This document shows, piece by piece, positions 48,891 to 64,000 of a DNA stretch of 64,000 nucleotides. This DNA comes from Scatophagus argus (taxonomy: Eukaryota; Chordata; Actinopteri; Scatophagidae). Every line of letters begins with the position of its first letter. Within the stretch, counting starts at the first letter, position 1. The notes beneath the pieces were generated by a model that did not search any database, had not been told where the DNA came from, and saw nothing but the letters and a program-made list of their open reading frames with translations. The translations under genes and the position numbers were made by a program. The stretch covers positions 11,021,872 through 11,085,871 of the forward strand of contig NC_058499.1 of NCBI RefSeq assembly GCF_020382885.2, in the 5' to 3' direction.

Positions 48891-51800
48891 ACTGAAACCC
48901 CATTGCACTTTCTGCCTCTGACCTGGGAGGCTTGTGTTTTTTGTCACAACACTTGTGTTGCACAGTTGTCAGCACCCCCCCACCCCCACCCCTTGCTATT
49001 CCTGTGCTTGCTGTGGTGTACCATACTGTACATAACTGCTTATTCTAGTGCAATTACTTGTGTGATCCGAAAAGAAGGTAATGCCTTTCCCAGATGGCAA
49101 TATTTACATTCTGTACCATATGTCTGTATTTTTTTAGCTTCTGACCATGGCTAGTTGTCCAATGTATGTTTGCAGTCAGCTAAACAAGGTTTAGAAAAGA
49201 AAAACAGACGCCCTGACAAGTCTTATCAAAATGGCTCTTTTTTTTGTTCTGTTTTTCTTTGTTTATATTATTATTATTTTTTTCTGAACGGGTGAGGAGA
49301 GGGGGTAGCCTACACACACACATACACCTCAGGATTGAAGACAGTTGCTATTTCTGTAATACCACAGTACTTAACAGTACTCACATTGACTGCACAATAT
49401 ACTCATCACTTTATTCTGAAATTCAACGGGGGTTGAATTTTACGCCCTGCTCAGGGATGGCCTTGTTAGCTTGAAAGAATGAACACGGTGAAGAGAAACA
49501 TACAGTTCATATATAGCAGCCTTACACTCAACACAATTTGCACTCTTTGTTTTTTCGTTGGTTTTTCACTTTCGAGGAAACTAGCCCTACAGTCATACAG
49601 TCAGTCGTACTGGTCTCCAGCGTGTTCTGGTGGTTCATATGTAATGGAAATTATATGTGTTAAGAAAGAAGTCGCCACCTCAGTAAACAAAGTACATCTG
49701 TTCCTCCACTGCAACGTTGATATTCGGCTGCCCTTACGCTGGGTGAAATATGCGTCTCATTAAACAGTGGCGTGCGGTATACACTTTGTAAATCGGCATT
49801 TTGGGAGGATCGAGGTTGTATTGGATTGACAGTTTTTATAAATATACTCAGCTGAAGAAACTTTAAACCCTTTAAATAGAGACAGTTAAGTTTCAAAGCA
49901 GCTGTTTACTTAAAAAAGAAAGTGCTGTATCATCAGCCGCTATTTCACACAAAATGGACACAAAGGGACTTTAGTTGAAACAATGTTTATCCCTCTCTCA
50001 AGCACATAGGAAAACGTACCAAAGACAAGAGTGAATGAAAGCTTTCTATTCAGTCTTGTAAGCCACCCTTCATTGAGCCCTGGGGCTGGTGCTTGGCAGT
50101 ATCACAGGTAGAGCCAGACAGCCCACTCACTTCCCTCCTCCTGGCTTTGCCTTTTGTGGCCTCCCTGGAGGAAACAGCTGCATCCCACAAGAAGCTATTC
50201 ACAGCCCGCAGGAGGAGTGCTAACACGCCATTCCCAGGGAGTCCTCTCTCACCCATCTGGCTCTACCTGTCCTGTCAGAGTGTCGAAGCTCTGAGCCTCC
50301 CAAATTGCATAAGGTTGTTTTACTTTGGAGGTCAAATGTAGGCCAGAGAGTCTTGGGCAGAGCCTGGTGCTGGGCTGGTGGTGCATGCAGCGAACAAAGC
50401 AGCTATCTGCAATAGACAGGCAAGAGAGGGCAGATCCTGATAAAAGAGGAGAGGTTTATCATGAGCTGAGCAGCACACAGGGAGGAGACATCCCCACCTC
50501 TTCCTTCCCCAACACCCCCTTCCTCCCTCCAACTGTAGAAATTGTGAGCAGAAAAACATCTGTAATTAGGAGGTCAATCCGGCCTCTATAAGAGTGGAAT
50601 GAGTATGAACAACATTACTACCTAGACGATGCTAGCAGTGTAGGTGGGATGTACCCAAGTCCATCCTAAGCACAGGCAGAAACCCTCTATTACTGCTGGA
50701 GAGTCAAATTTCACAATGCGACAGAAAAATGCCGCTCCATATTCACATTGATGAACCAGAGGTCTCAAACAGCTGCTTTCAAACTTCTCTCTCACAAACA
50801 AGGGGGCTTTAAAACTGTTGTAAAAACATTTGAGCCAAAATGAACATATCAGCCAAGTGCAGTGCTCACCAGCCTCACGTCGTCCTGCCTGTGAAGCTCA
50901 GATGTCCCGTGAGAAAGCTGACTTGTGTTTCTAGACAGACATGCCTCAATAAGTCAGGCAAAAGGCATAGTAAACCTTCCATGGAAACGGGCACCACTAT
51001 CCAAACTGCTGCAGCCCCGCCAGTCTGTGTTATGCCTACATTTTCTTTGAATGCTTCGGCCGGAAATAGTCTCGTCCATGTATTTGGTCCTGTCAGACCC
51101 CCACCAGTTGTCATCATGAGTTGCATGTGCTAGCTTCGTCCCACCGACCCACTCTTGCCCTGTGGTCCTACGCTTCACACTATATGCATGTTAACAACTT
51201 TGCCTTGGAAGCATTGTGGGTTTTTTGAGGCGGTCTGGCAGGTGTAAGTTCATGAATGGCAGGCTTTGTCCCTTTTTCTCCACAGTAGCCATCTCTCTTT
51301 AAAGTTGTGAAGAATCAGCTCTGTCACATCCTCCAGAGAGAAAACATCCCTTATTTAGATCGAATGCAGTAGTTTCCTCAGAACACCACATGTTAAAAAC
51401 AAATAACCCTCTGTAAGATGTTAAAATAGTTTCCAGGCTGCAAGATGACACTTTGAATGCCACTGATCAGCAGCTCTTAGTGAAAGAGGCACTGAGAGGG
51501 TTTTACATTCACCACTTCTGGAAAAAAAAAAAGGAAGACAACATGGATTTTTGTAAATTCAAATTGCTGTTGATCAGCTTTTTGTGGTTTCTATCCATAA
51601 CTTTTTTTTTATTGTCAATTTTTGACTTGCTTTGTAGGGTAACTTTCTCTTCAAAAACAAAAATCCGAATAGCTCACCCTCAAGCGTGTTTAATTAATCA
51701 CTTCTTAATCCATAATCTGCACATTTACCTCAGGGTCGACATCCGCAAAACAGACATGGGACAGTTTGTGGATTTTGTTCTACCATCAGTTTCTGCACAG

Positions 51801-52408
51801 AAATGTCTGCCCCCACCCCCACCCCCGCCTCCCGGTGTTCCTTGGTGCTGAGTGCTCACTGCTGGTCAGTGTCCGACCACACTGGAAACACAGGAACGCC
51901 TCCGTACGGGCTCAGCACCTGCCTTTAATGTCTTCATAACATCCTGCTATACGCCTTAGTAAGCCCAGGGCACTCTGGAGCTGTTTTCAGTGAAACGCCC
52001 CTTTAAACACCTGTAACCCTTAGTGTCAGTGGACTTACAGTAGGCGACAGGAAAGCTCCTACCATCTGATAATAAACCGACTGTGACAGTGTAAACGACC
52101 CGGTCTATCCATCCATCCAGACTGCGCCGGTGACGTATAGACCTCCACAGGCAGAGTGTCTCATAACTTTTACTCTCACTGTACCAAATCTACTTGAATA
52201 ATTCAACACAAAAGGCCATTGAACACAGTTTGTACTTGTCCATTTTTACTGTACTTGCTTTTGTTGTCAAATGATTATTAACCTCTCTGGAAAAAGGTGT
52301 ACAGTATGTTTGTTTTATTGTTTCATTTTATTTTCTAGATTTTCCATTGTCTTCAGGTCATTTCAACAACTCTTTACAATTTGTCGGGCTGTATAAAGGT
52401 ACCATACT

Positions 52409-52448
52409 TTGTTAAAAAACAAAAAACAAAAACAAAAACAAAACAAAG
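52409..52448. repeat. A-rich (CAAAA)n simple repeat
   Basis: Runs of AAAAAC and AAAAC units inside the klf13 3' UTR. Confidence 0.85.
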
Positions 52449-52917
52449 CATAATTTTAACCTAGTAATGCGACTCACCCCTTTAATCAGTTAATACTCTG
52501 TTGATGTCAGGATGCAGGTTATTCCAGTTAGCCTGCTATCCAAAAATTCCTCCAAGTCATAAACTGAAAGGATTGTTTGGGGTGACGATAACAAAAGGAA
52601 ACTTCCTGACCTCAATGTACGACAGTTTAAGATGGAGTGACAATTTTTTTTTATTGCTTTCTTTATTGTTTAGATATTGTTTAAGTTTTCCATAAGAATA
52701 GAGACCACAGCATTGTGAGTTAGCAATGTAGTCATAATCTTTATTCTTGCTTTTTGTCTCATATGAAATATTTAAGCTTGTATGTTTTTTTAAAAAAAAT
52801 CATACCTCTTTTTTTGACTTTTGTTGTACCTTCATATCTTTTCAAAACATCCATCATGTAGCTTACGTTTGCTTGATGAGGAGCACAAATAATCAGTGGT
52901 TTTATTTGTCCCTACTT

Positions 52918-52946
52918 GAAAGAAAGAAAGAAAGAAGGAAAGAAAG
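52918..52946. repeat. (GAAA)n microsatellite
   Basis: About seven GAAA units with one GGAA variant. Confidence 0.9.
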
Positions 52947-53365
52947 ATGAACTTTTCTTAAAAAAAAAAAAAAATACAAAAAACAAACACTGGGCTACAT
53001 TTTATATAATCATCCCATGTTGTCAGGGTCCTGCACATCCTTGTATATTCAAAAAGTAATCTTTCCAGGAAATAATAAAACCTTATTTTTATTATTTTAT
53101 GTTTCAAAAATATTTAAAAATCCCTTTCCTTACTGAACTCCACATATTTGTCTTATTTTCAAAGTGAGGGATGATGTCAGCTGTAAATTACTATGAAACT
53201 CCATGTCAGCATTTTTTAATCCAACTTTTTATGATTGTAATCCCAGTGCAGATTTCAACATCTGTTAGAGAAAACGGACTCTAAACAAAGACACAATGGA
53301 AATGCTAGGTTTCTACAAGATGCTAACAAGATGTACCAGTTAATATCTTTTTTCTGCTAATTGTA

Positions 53366-53366
53366 A

Positions 53367-53401
<35 letters not shown>
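53366..53401. repeat. (TA)n microsatellite
   Basis: About 17 TA units with one interruption. Confidence 0.93.
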
Positions 53402-55310
53402 TAAAGTGAACTGATTGTTGCCTAGTATGTAAAGAACTAACAATCTTATTTAAAAAGTTCATATTAATTACATGAATATGTCACTGATCAGACCGTCTCA
53501 TCTGAAATCTTCATGACTGATCTCAACATACAAACATGACAGATGCAATTGTGTGCCAAAACTATAATGGTAACTTCATAAAGATGATACAAATGTTATG
53601 GGTTAAAAAACAAAAAAAGCTTCTATCAAACATTTAACAAACTTGTACAGTTTTTTTTAAAAGTGTGACATGTTTTTATGTAATGTATAGTAATATTTCT
53701 TTTTCTGCTTTATGTAAAACATTTTGATTGTGTAGCTTTGTTTTGATTTGGGTTTTTATTTAATATTTTCTTCTTTATGTTTTTTGTTTCTTTTTTTTTT
53801 TTTTTTTTGCTGTACAATACTCGAGCAATGTATAATGGCTTATTACAGGTATTTTTGACATAAACAATCTTAATGATAATGAACACCCAACCATTCCAAA
53901 GGATTGAAAATTGCATTTGCTATAAATGTGCTGCTTACATTGACCCGATGCATTTTTGTAGGTTATGAATAGAAGTCTGTCTTCACTGTGAGGTTTTAGA
54001 CGTTGTGAGTTGTGCCCAAGGTACGTTTTCTAACTGTCAACATTTCCCAGGTTAAATCTCTCCTTTCTTCTCTTCAGGCTCTTTGCGAAGGCTAAGTCAA
54101 TTAGAGTGAACAACATACATGCAATATTTATAAGTATTATAATTTAAAAGTCAAGGACATAAGGAGCATGTCTTCCCTGGTGACAAAAGTCTTTTAACGT
54201 CTAAGAGGCAGCCATGATAGGAGAGAGTGGTTCTCGAGCAGTGAGAGGGAGCTCATCAGAGGCTCCACACTTACAAGTTGTTACCAAAGGCTTTGAAGGG
54301 AAAGGTGAATGTTGCATTAACCTTGAACCCAACCCAGTTTGGATCCTGGGTTCAACTTTATATGCTGTTAAGTGCTGATCAGTGGATGTTGTGCTTAATA
54401 AGGACCTTTTTCTACATTTCAAATAAGCAACTTTATAATGTTATCATTATTACTATTATTTTTCCTTTCTTTTTTTAAAACTTCACTTGAATGAACAAAA
54501 ACTTGTTAATCGTCTTAGCAAACACGTTCTGAATGAGTAGAAAAGCAGAATAGCTGACCATATCTGTCTGTACCCTTCACATGTGGTCTTGCTTGGATGC
54601 CTGAGCTGACAGGTTGTGCCGTTTGCTCTTTGCTGTAGAAATGCGGGGGGAAAAAAAGGTGACAAAAAGTGTTTTGCTTAAGCTTTGGATATTTTTGCCC
54701 TTAAAGAATTTGTGTCAGGTTATGCAGTGGACAGTGCTGTCAATGACCTCCCTTTGATTACAAGGAGAGCCTCTCACCAAACCTTTTGTTTCTGTTTCCT
54801 GTATCTGTTTGTCCTCAGTGTACCTCCTCAGTGTAATGTCGCTCTCTTAATACCTCTGTGAGTTTCTCCTCTGCCCATCACCATCAGTTGCCTGTTGTAG
54901 TGACTCCATGGTGCTGTTTCCCCTCTTGGCACCAGTATAATCTAATCTGTAAATAACTCTCGACTCAGCTATGGCCAGTACATTCTACTATGACCTCACT
55001 CTAACTTTCAGGTGTCATTTTATTTTATTTTACTTTATTTTATCTCTCAGCAAACCAAAATCACTACATTCAAGTATTACAGTTGTACAGTTCCTGGGAT
55101 TCTACACACATTTAATGTGCTGGTCGTAGCTGCTCTGCTGTACCTTTTTATGGCATTATTTTTTACATGTTAGACAATATATTGTGACCATGTCCTATGC
55201 AAATATGAAAAATAACAGATTGTTGACTAATGTATGTTGTCATAACTTGTATGCATGAAATAGTGAAGTTTACATTTGGAAATAAATTCATAAAATAAGC
55301 AGCTACAATT

Positions 55311-58300
55311 TGTTTTGTGCTCCTTTCGTGCCGCTTCAGTTAACAGGAGCTAACAGACCACAGGAGAGCATGAAATGCCAAAACACAGGGCAGTAGTACA
55401 AAAAGGTGAAGTCATTAATGTATTTTGTACAGATCGGACAAACTTCTGTTCTATTGTAGATTCAATTAGAGAACTTAAAGGTATTGTGTTAACTTTGGAA
55501 CATAAACAAGCTAGCTGTTACCTCCTGTTTCAAGTCCTTATGCAAAGCTAAGTCAACTAGCCTCTGGCTGTAGCCTTGAAATTATGTACATTCAGATATG
55601 AGAGTGGTACCAAGCTTTTTTTTTCCAACTCTCTGCAAGACATTGGCTCCCAAAATATCAAAACTAGTCTTTTAAGTTAGAGAGCTGACTCAGTAATGTC
55701 AGTTAGGTTAGGTAACATGGAATGTCTCCTCAGTGGCAGATTTATCCTCTTTTGAGGAAGTTCCTCATTTATAATTGTAAAACAAAAAGCAAAAACTACA
55801 GCAGAGAACTATAGGAAGGGTTAAAGAGTGAAACATCTGTTACACAATCTTTGCTTGCATATTATTTTTGCAACAGGAATTACACTTTGTTCCCTCACTT
55901 CACTCATGCGATTTTTACAGTAAGTGGTGGAGTATCAACAACGGGTGGGGCACCAAATGCCGGGGACTCCTTCCTTCCTTATTGTGTTTCAGGCCAAACA
56001 GACTGATAAATTATGAGAAGTTTCCTGTGTATATACTCAGTGCATTTGCAACTTCAGAAAAATTAATGATTCACCACAAGTTGCAGCCTCCCGCTGTGCA
56101 AAGTCTACTTTTAACTTCATGTGACACACGTAAAGCTGAGTTTCTCACTCCATGTGCATTTGCTGCTCTGCAAAGTCATTGCCAACATCTCTTAAGCTGA
56201 GTACGCCCACCAACACCAGCCGAGATAACAGGCGTGGCCTTTCCTGCTCACAGTGAATCACGCAATGTGGAGTGAGACAGGAAGGAAGAGGAAGAACGAA
56301 GGCATTAAAATTCTTGATGAGGAGCCTGGTGTTCTCCTTGCTCAATCTGTACAGCTCCAATCTCCGGGCAGGTTGGTGCTACCACCATGCTACGCGAACA
56401 GACAAGCTGCCACCCCTGGCACCACCACACAATTTGGTGTGCAGTCACAGCCGGCGTGTTCCCAGAGCTTGTTTTTCATATTTATTTGGCAACATGAAGG
56501 ACTTCTGCAAAGCTGTTTTTTTTAATGTGTTTATATTTAACCTGATCATGCAACAGCAAAGCCTCACTACAGTCCTTCTACAGACCACCAACTGAGCCAA
56601 ATCATTCAAATTGCACTGTGTTACATTAAATATCTCGGGTTTTGCTGGTTGTGTGGGTGAGACACACATTATCTCTGGCTTGCGTATCTTTCAGTCACAT
56701 GTTTATTCTCAAGATGAGACATTTCCCCCTTTGTAGTGAGCTATATTGCTGCAGATGTGGGGCAAAGTACAAACAGTTCTATGAGCAGTAAGAGCACATC
56801 TCTGCCGGTATCACCCTGCAGACAGGATGTGGAGGCGGAGGAGGTGGTTTCAGTTTGACTGATTTATCTCTTCAGTCACACCTTTTCTTTGGATTCTCAG
56901 CTCCTCCTGAGTGCCCAGTCTCCAGGTGCAGTTCTGTACACCAAGTATTCTCAGGTATTTGTCCAGAACTTCAATCATGAGTTACTCTGACTTCCACTTT
57001 CTGTTACTGTGAGGGAAAGTATAATACAGCGTGAGTGAGAGAGAGAGAGAGAGATGGAAGATGAGGATGAGGCGGTGGGTGGGCAGGTGGGTGGTCTTAC
57101 CCATCGCTGATTGGTGCACCCAACGTAGACACGCTCAAAGAGTTTAGAGCGTGGGAGGCTTTGTGGGCTGGAAAGGGTCTGTGCTCTACTGAGGTGTGTG
57201 GGCATCATTGACTTTAAGACTCAGTGGAATTAATCCGCAAAAAAAAAAGAGGGAGAGATGTGGTCAGCAGTAGCCGCAGTGGTCCTAATCACACAGAGGC
57301 CTGTGTGTGTGTGTCTGTACGTCCCTCTTCCCTTCATGCCAAGCCCCAGAAGGCAGGCTGAAGGGCCATGTGATGCCACCCACTCTCGAGTGCAGTGCAT
57401 GGCAGGGCTGGCGCTAGATCCTGCAGAGCGGGTGGGATGAGCTCAGATATTGGAGGCTGGCACTGGCTGAGAACAAGGCTTAGCTAAGGGAGGTGGTGTT
57501 GGTGTTGGTGTTGGTGGTGGTGGCGGCGGTGGGGTTGGAGGGGGGGTAGGCATTACTGCAGCGGAGGCATCAAAGCCAACAACCTTCTTAAAACACAACA
57601 GCACTGTACATTCTGTCAGGTCGAGTGCTTACAATCCAGTTGAAGAGAATGGATGATGATAATACAGTGAAGAAGATCTAAATATTCAGTTTATATACCC
57701 ATGAATGTTCTTAATTGTCCCATGTTTTAATTTCACTGTCTTAATGAGACAACTGCTTACCATAAAAATAAATATTTATGAACTACTGTGTTGTGTTAAA
57801 GCCTCTGATGGGTTCTGATTATGTGAGGGAGGAGACAGATGCATCTGAAAAGGAAATGAAAGGCGGATTAGAATATCTCTTTCCTTGTGTTTTGTTTTTT
57901 ATTATTATTATTTTGTGTAAGTCTTGGTTTGAAATGAGTTGAGTGAATTTGACATCATGGAGGCTGCTCTGTGCTGTTTGAGAGGATGAGAGGCCTGCCA
58001 AACAACTGCTGCATGTCTCATAGAGCTCTTTGTTGCTCGGAAAAGCAAAGGGAGGTCCTTCATGCAAATTCAAAGGAAATTCTGAGGAAAAGGGGAGCCA
58101 AGAAAGAAGACAATGCACTCTGTCTCACTCAGTACTTGTTATGGAAGTACAAGAGGATCGGGAGAAAGGGGCCCTCGTGTGCTGTTGTGTGACTAACATC
58201 AGACATCACGTGGAGATATAGTTCATCTTCAAAACCTAACAAGTCATTCCATATTATCAGCAGCTGTAGTCCACAAATGTGACCTGAGGCATTGGGAAAA

Positions 58301-58600
58301 TAGTTGAAGAAGTGATTCTAACCCACACTGTTGCCTCAGTCACGAGACTGTACGCTCAGTCACAAGTACGCAATTCAACCCACACATAAAAGGCTGCTGC
58401 CCACTAAGCAACCATCTCCGCACTCTCACTCCACCAACTCAGTCAGCTGCTGCTGTGCAGACTGTGGATTTGAAGATTAAATTAGACTGTAATTACATTA
58501 ATCATTATATGTCTCTCTGAGTCATTTTAACATTGTGTTTCATACCATTTGTTTGGCCCATACTCACATGCTGCAAGCCCTCAACAGATTTAACCATTGC
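55311..58600. other. klf13-otud7a spacer, nothing recognised
   Basis: Convergent intergenic DNA with a (GA)n run near 57030 and a GGTGTT/GGTGGC simple-repeat patch near 57490-57550. No gene was supported. Confidence 0.55.
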
Positions 58601-58607
58601 TGTGATT

Positions 58608-58624
58608 GGGGGGGGGGGGGGGGG
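58608..58624. repeat. poly(G) run of 17
   Basis: An uninterrupted G tract, able in principle to form a G-quadruplex. It is also a common place for assembly error. Confidence 0.9.
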
Positions 58625-58819
58625 CACTTCACATGAAAGCACTTGCAGATTTTCTGCTGCTTTTTGAAAGCCTGTTTCTCTATGTGGCACCAATCCGCCT
58701 GCCAGTGTGGGAGGGTCTCTGGAGGGATAAGGCAGAGTTACGGTTCTCAGTCTGGAATACTGCCCTACTTGGCAGTTCACTCCTAAGAATCTCAACTCTG
58801 CAACCTCAGACTGATTTTG

Positions 58820-59170
58820 GAGGAAATTTACCCCTATATTCGTTTTTTTTCCAACTCATTCAAAAAGCTGACACGGGATTAAAGTTTTTCCATGGTCTTA
58901 TGGGTGACCAACAGAATTCAGATAGTCTCTTAAAAGGGCACTGCATTGATTTTGCACACAAAAATCAGCTTTATCATCATGGGGAGGTTTTGTGAAGCCT
59001 GAAAAAAAGTGGTGTCACAGCGACAGTCAGATAGTCTTGGAGACTTCAATTTGTTTTTTTTATAATAGAAAAACTGTGTTACAAACTCGGGTTTAAATGA
59101 CCAGGCAGCAACAGAAACTACTGAGTTGCATTATGGGAACTGGAGGGTCTGGCCTCTTTCTGAGTATGAC
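58820..59170. repeat. possible degraded interspersed repeat
   Basis: Phrases such as TGAAGCCTGAAAAAAAGTGG, GTGTCACAGCGACAGTCAG, GGAGACTTCAATTTG and GAGTTGCATTATGGGAACTG resemble a repeat common in fish genomes. The match is from memory and weak. Confidence 0.35.
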
Positions 59171-60614
59171 CCACGTTTGCAACAAAAAATCTGGATATTT
59201 TGGTCTCTTCTGAATCAATTTTGACTATTTAAGTTCTCCAACATTGCATCATTAAATTATTAAAAATGATATTGTAAATTAATATAACTTCAACTTTTTA
59301 TCATTTGCTTTTGGCCATCACTAGAAAACAGAGAAGGTGATGGCAAATAGATAGCAGAACAGCGTATTGTAGTGTGCATATGTGGCCCAAGAGAAACCTA
59401 AACACAATCTCTAATAAACTGCAACAAAATCCTGTCATCTGTTATCTCATGATTTCTCATGATGACCTGCTTGAAGGAAAAAAGACGCAGACACACCATG
59501 TTTGTAACAATAAACTATTTTTTTTATATTTACATTTGTACCTAATGTGCAAATTAATAATTTAAAGTAGTGTAAAACTCTTAAAGGAATACAAAATCAT
59601 ATGTTACAGTCCTAACATGGTGAGAGTCCATGAACTGGTCACATAGAAACAAAGAGGAGCAACACTGCAGTGTGTAAAGGAGAGAGACAGAAGCGAACCC
59701 AGGGAGCAGTGGACATCCTTGGCCAGGACACACTTAGTTAAGGACAGCATGGTACATTATCCAAGCATCACCAGAACAAACAGCAACACAAACACTGCGT
59801 CTTTACAGTTGTCATGTCGAATGAGCAAAAAGCACTTGGAGGCCCAGGGTTTTAAAAACCCACTGATTGGTTAAAGCACTGATGATCACAAAGGCTTGAG
59901 GTGCTCTTAGCAGCAGGTGCTTCTTTTAACGGCCTCTAGATATGGAAGAAGAACGGACAATCTCACACTGGACCGGTGACACATCTATACAGCAGGTCAC
60001 CACATAGTGCTAATAGCATGATTGCACATCATGTTGTGTGTGTGTGTGTAGGGGGGAACAGACACGTATAATCACACTTCAGACAAATACGCATCAGCTT
60101 GCTCTCACTATCCACAATTCTTCTCATCTAACACACTGACCGTATAAAGTAGTTAACAGGCGACTGGGAGAAACACACCATAAACACTGCATATTTGAAA
60201 AGCGATTCGTCTTATGCACACTGTTCGGTGTTTGCCACAAAAAGAACATTTTGAAAATTTTGAATCAGAATTGTTTTTGTTTTTTTTAAAGAAGCCAGTC
60301 TGGCAGTGTTTGTGGTCTTTAGGATGTCAACTACAGGCAAACGTGTGAAATGATATCTTATGCACAATATTTTGAGTCCAATTCTGACACAGCAAACCTT
60401 TGCACCGTGGTAAGAACAAAAGAACACTTAACAAATGAGATAGTTTTACATTTCAACCTAATTGAACATTACGATCTATAATGCTTACATATTTTAATTC
60501 CTGTAGTTCAAATTTGTTTACAAAAGCACACCGTGACAATCCTTTACAATTTACAAGACACAGTTAACCTACAGTAACTATATTATTGGTGCATAGACAA
60601 AATTGGGAGAAGGT

Positions 60615-61138
60615 GTAGCAAAAATCACCAATTTATTGCTTTAAAGTCTAATATTGATCTCCCATTAAATTTCTTTTGATTGCAAAACAACTACAAATTT
60701 TCCACAGAGACTTTGAAGAACCAAGCAGAGGTATTGCATTCAAACTGATTAAAAGAGCTAAAATGTTCCTTTTGTACTTTGGAAAATAAAGAGCTTTCCC
60801 TCACATACAGAAATTTACATCACAGAGAGATGACTTTTACTCTAAAACAAGTAAAAGACTAAGTTCAATGAGTCAGGTGAAAAAAAAAACAAACAAAAAA
60901 CCCAGAACAAAATAGCACAATTTCTGGCCAAAGCTGCTCACTGTTTCAAGGTCTGCTTCCCTCACCATAAAGTAATAATCTTTACTAACAAGGGAAGGGT
61001 GACAGGAATACAAGAGCATTCTTCAACAAAATAGGAAAATGTTTGCCACCATGTTATTCTAAATGCAGAGTGCAGATGGTGTAGTTTCCTCAAGTCTCCG
61101 GCGGCCTTGCTGACAAGTGGCTTAAGTGGCTGTGATGG
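60615..61138 (-). other. otud7a: otud7a 3' UTR with candidate poly(A) signal
   Basis: Downstream of the otud7a stop on the minus strand. A minus-strand AATAAA at 60632-60637 would end the transcript near 60615. Mammalian OTUD7A has a long 3' UTR, so a more distal end inside 59-60.6 kb is equally possible. Confidence 0.4.
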
Positions 61139-63854
<2,716 letters not shown>

Positions 63855-64000
63855 CTGGAAGAGATGAGATTATAAGAAGGTTAGTTTGGTCTGGCTTTGC
63901 CACCGGACAAGGCGTTGCACGCAACACGTTCACCCTCACAAGGCTATCGCGATGTCAGAGCTAAAGTGACACCATAATGACACACTAGAATAAAGCCATG

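Larger units (their letters stand above)
48891..55310 (+). other. klf13: klf13 3' UTR (about 6.4 kb) with poly(A) signal
   Basis: Non-coding, with T-rich and AU-rich stretches. A consensus AATAAA at 55281-55286 is followed by a GT/T-rich element (TTTGTTTTGTGCTCC), fitting cleavage near 55300; an internal AATAAA at 53074-53079 could give a shorter form. Mammalian KLF13 also has a multi-kilobase 3' UTR. Two seed matches for miR-204/211 lie at 49962-49968 (AAAGGGA) and 54296-54302 (AAGGGAA). Confidence 0.65.

Noticed and set aside
58606..58995. 129-codon plus-strand open frame starting in the poly(G) run
   Set aside because: Begins in a glycine-coding homopolymer and runs into a probable repeat; no protein similarity recognised.

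Overview
The window is nuclear DNA from a ray-finned fish, most likely a percomorph-type teleost. It has vertebrate genes split by short GT-AG introns, many (CA)n, (GA)n and (TA)n microsatellites, and degraded copies of interspersed repeats typical of teleost genomes. Three recognisable genes lie in the order trpm1 (minus), klf13 (plus), otud7a (minus). Human 15q13.3 carries the same genes in the same order and relative orientation, which supports orthology rather than the paralogous TRPM3-KLF9 region.

Layout. Positions 1-120 hold the end of an unidentified plus-strand gene whose predicted product ends in a basic stretch and a CaaX box. Positions 1410-13206 hold 26 coding exons of trpm1 on the minus strand. 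Every splice phase was checked and is compatible, giving 1673 residues from the first visible exon; the start-codon exon was not found. The intron between the sixth and seventh exons (assuming one missing first exon) contains a miR-204/211 family hairpin on the same strand, as in mammals. Positions 13.2-37 kb are the head-to-head intergenic space between trpm1 and klf13. It is mostly unremarkable but holds a tRNA-derived SINE, a LINE 3' fragment, several MITE-like repeats, a perfect inverted repeat and two CpG-richer patches. klf13 has exon 1 at 37.3 kb, a 10.8 kb intron with a roughly 270 bp tandem duplication, exon 2 at 48.6 kb and a probable 6.4 kb 3' UTR. Positions 55.3-60.6 kb are an intergenic spacer. 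Positions 60.6-63.9 kb are the 3' end of otud7a on the minus strand: three coding exons, of which the last is large and ends in an A20-type zinc finger. The N-terminal exons lie beyond the window.

The genes are individually regulated vertebrate loci and do not form an operon-like system. The functional link visible here is that trpm1 hosts a miRNA, and the neighbouring klf13 3' UTR has two seed matches to it. I see no novel multi-gene system. The most interesting items are the miR-211 locus whose 5p arm reads as miR-204-5p, a 21-base pore microexon in trpm1, and a duplicated basic/serine module in the trpm1 tail.
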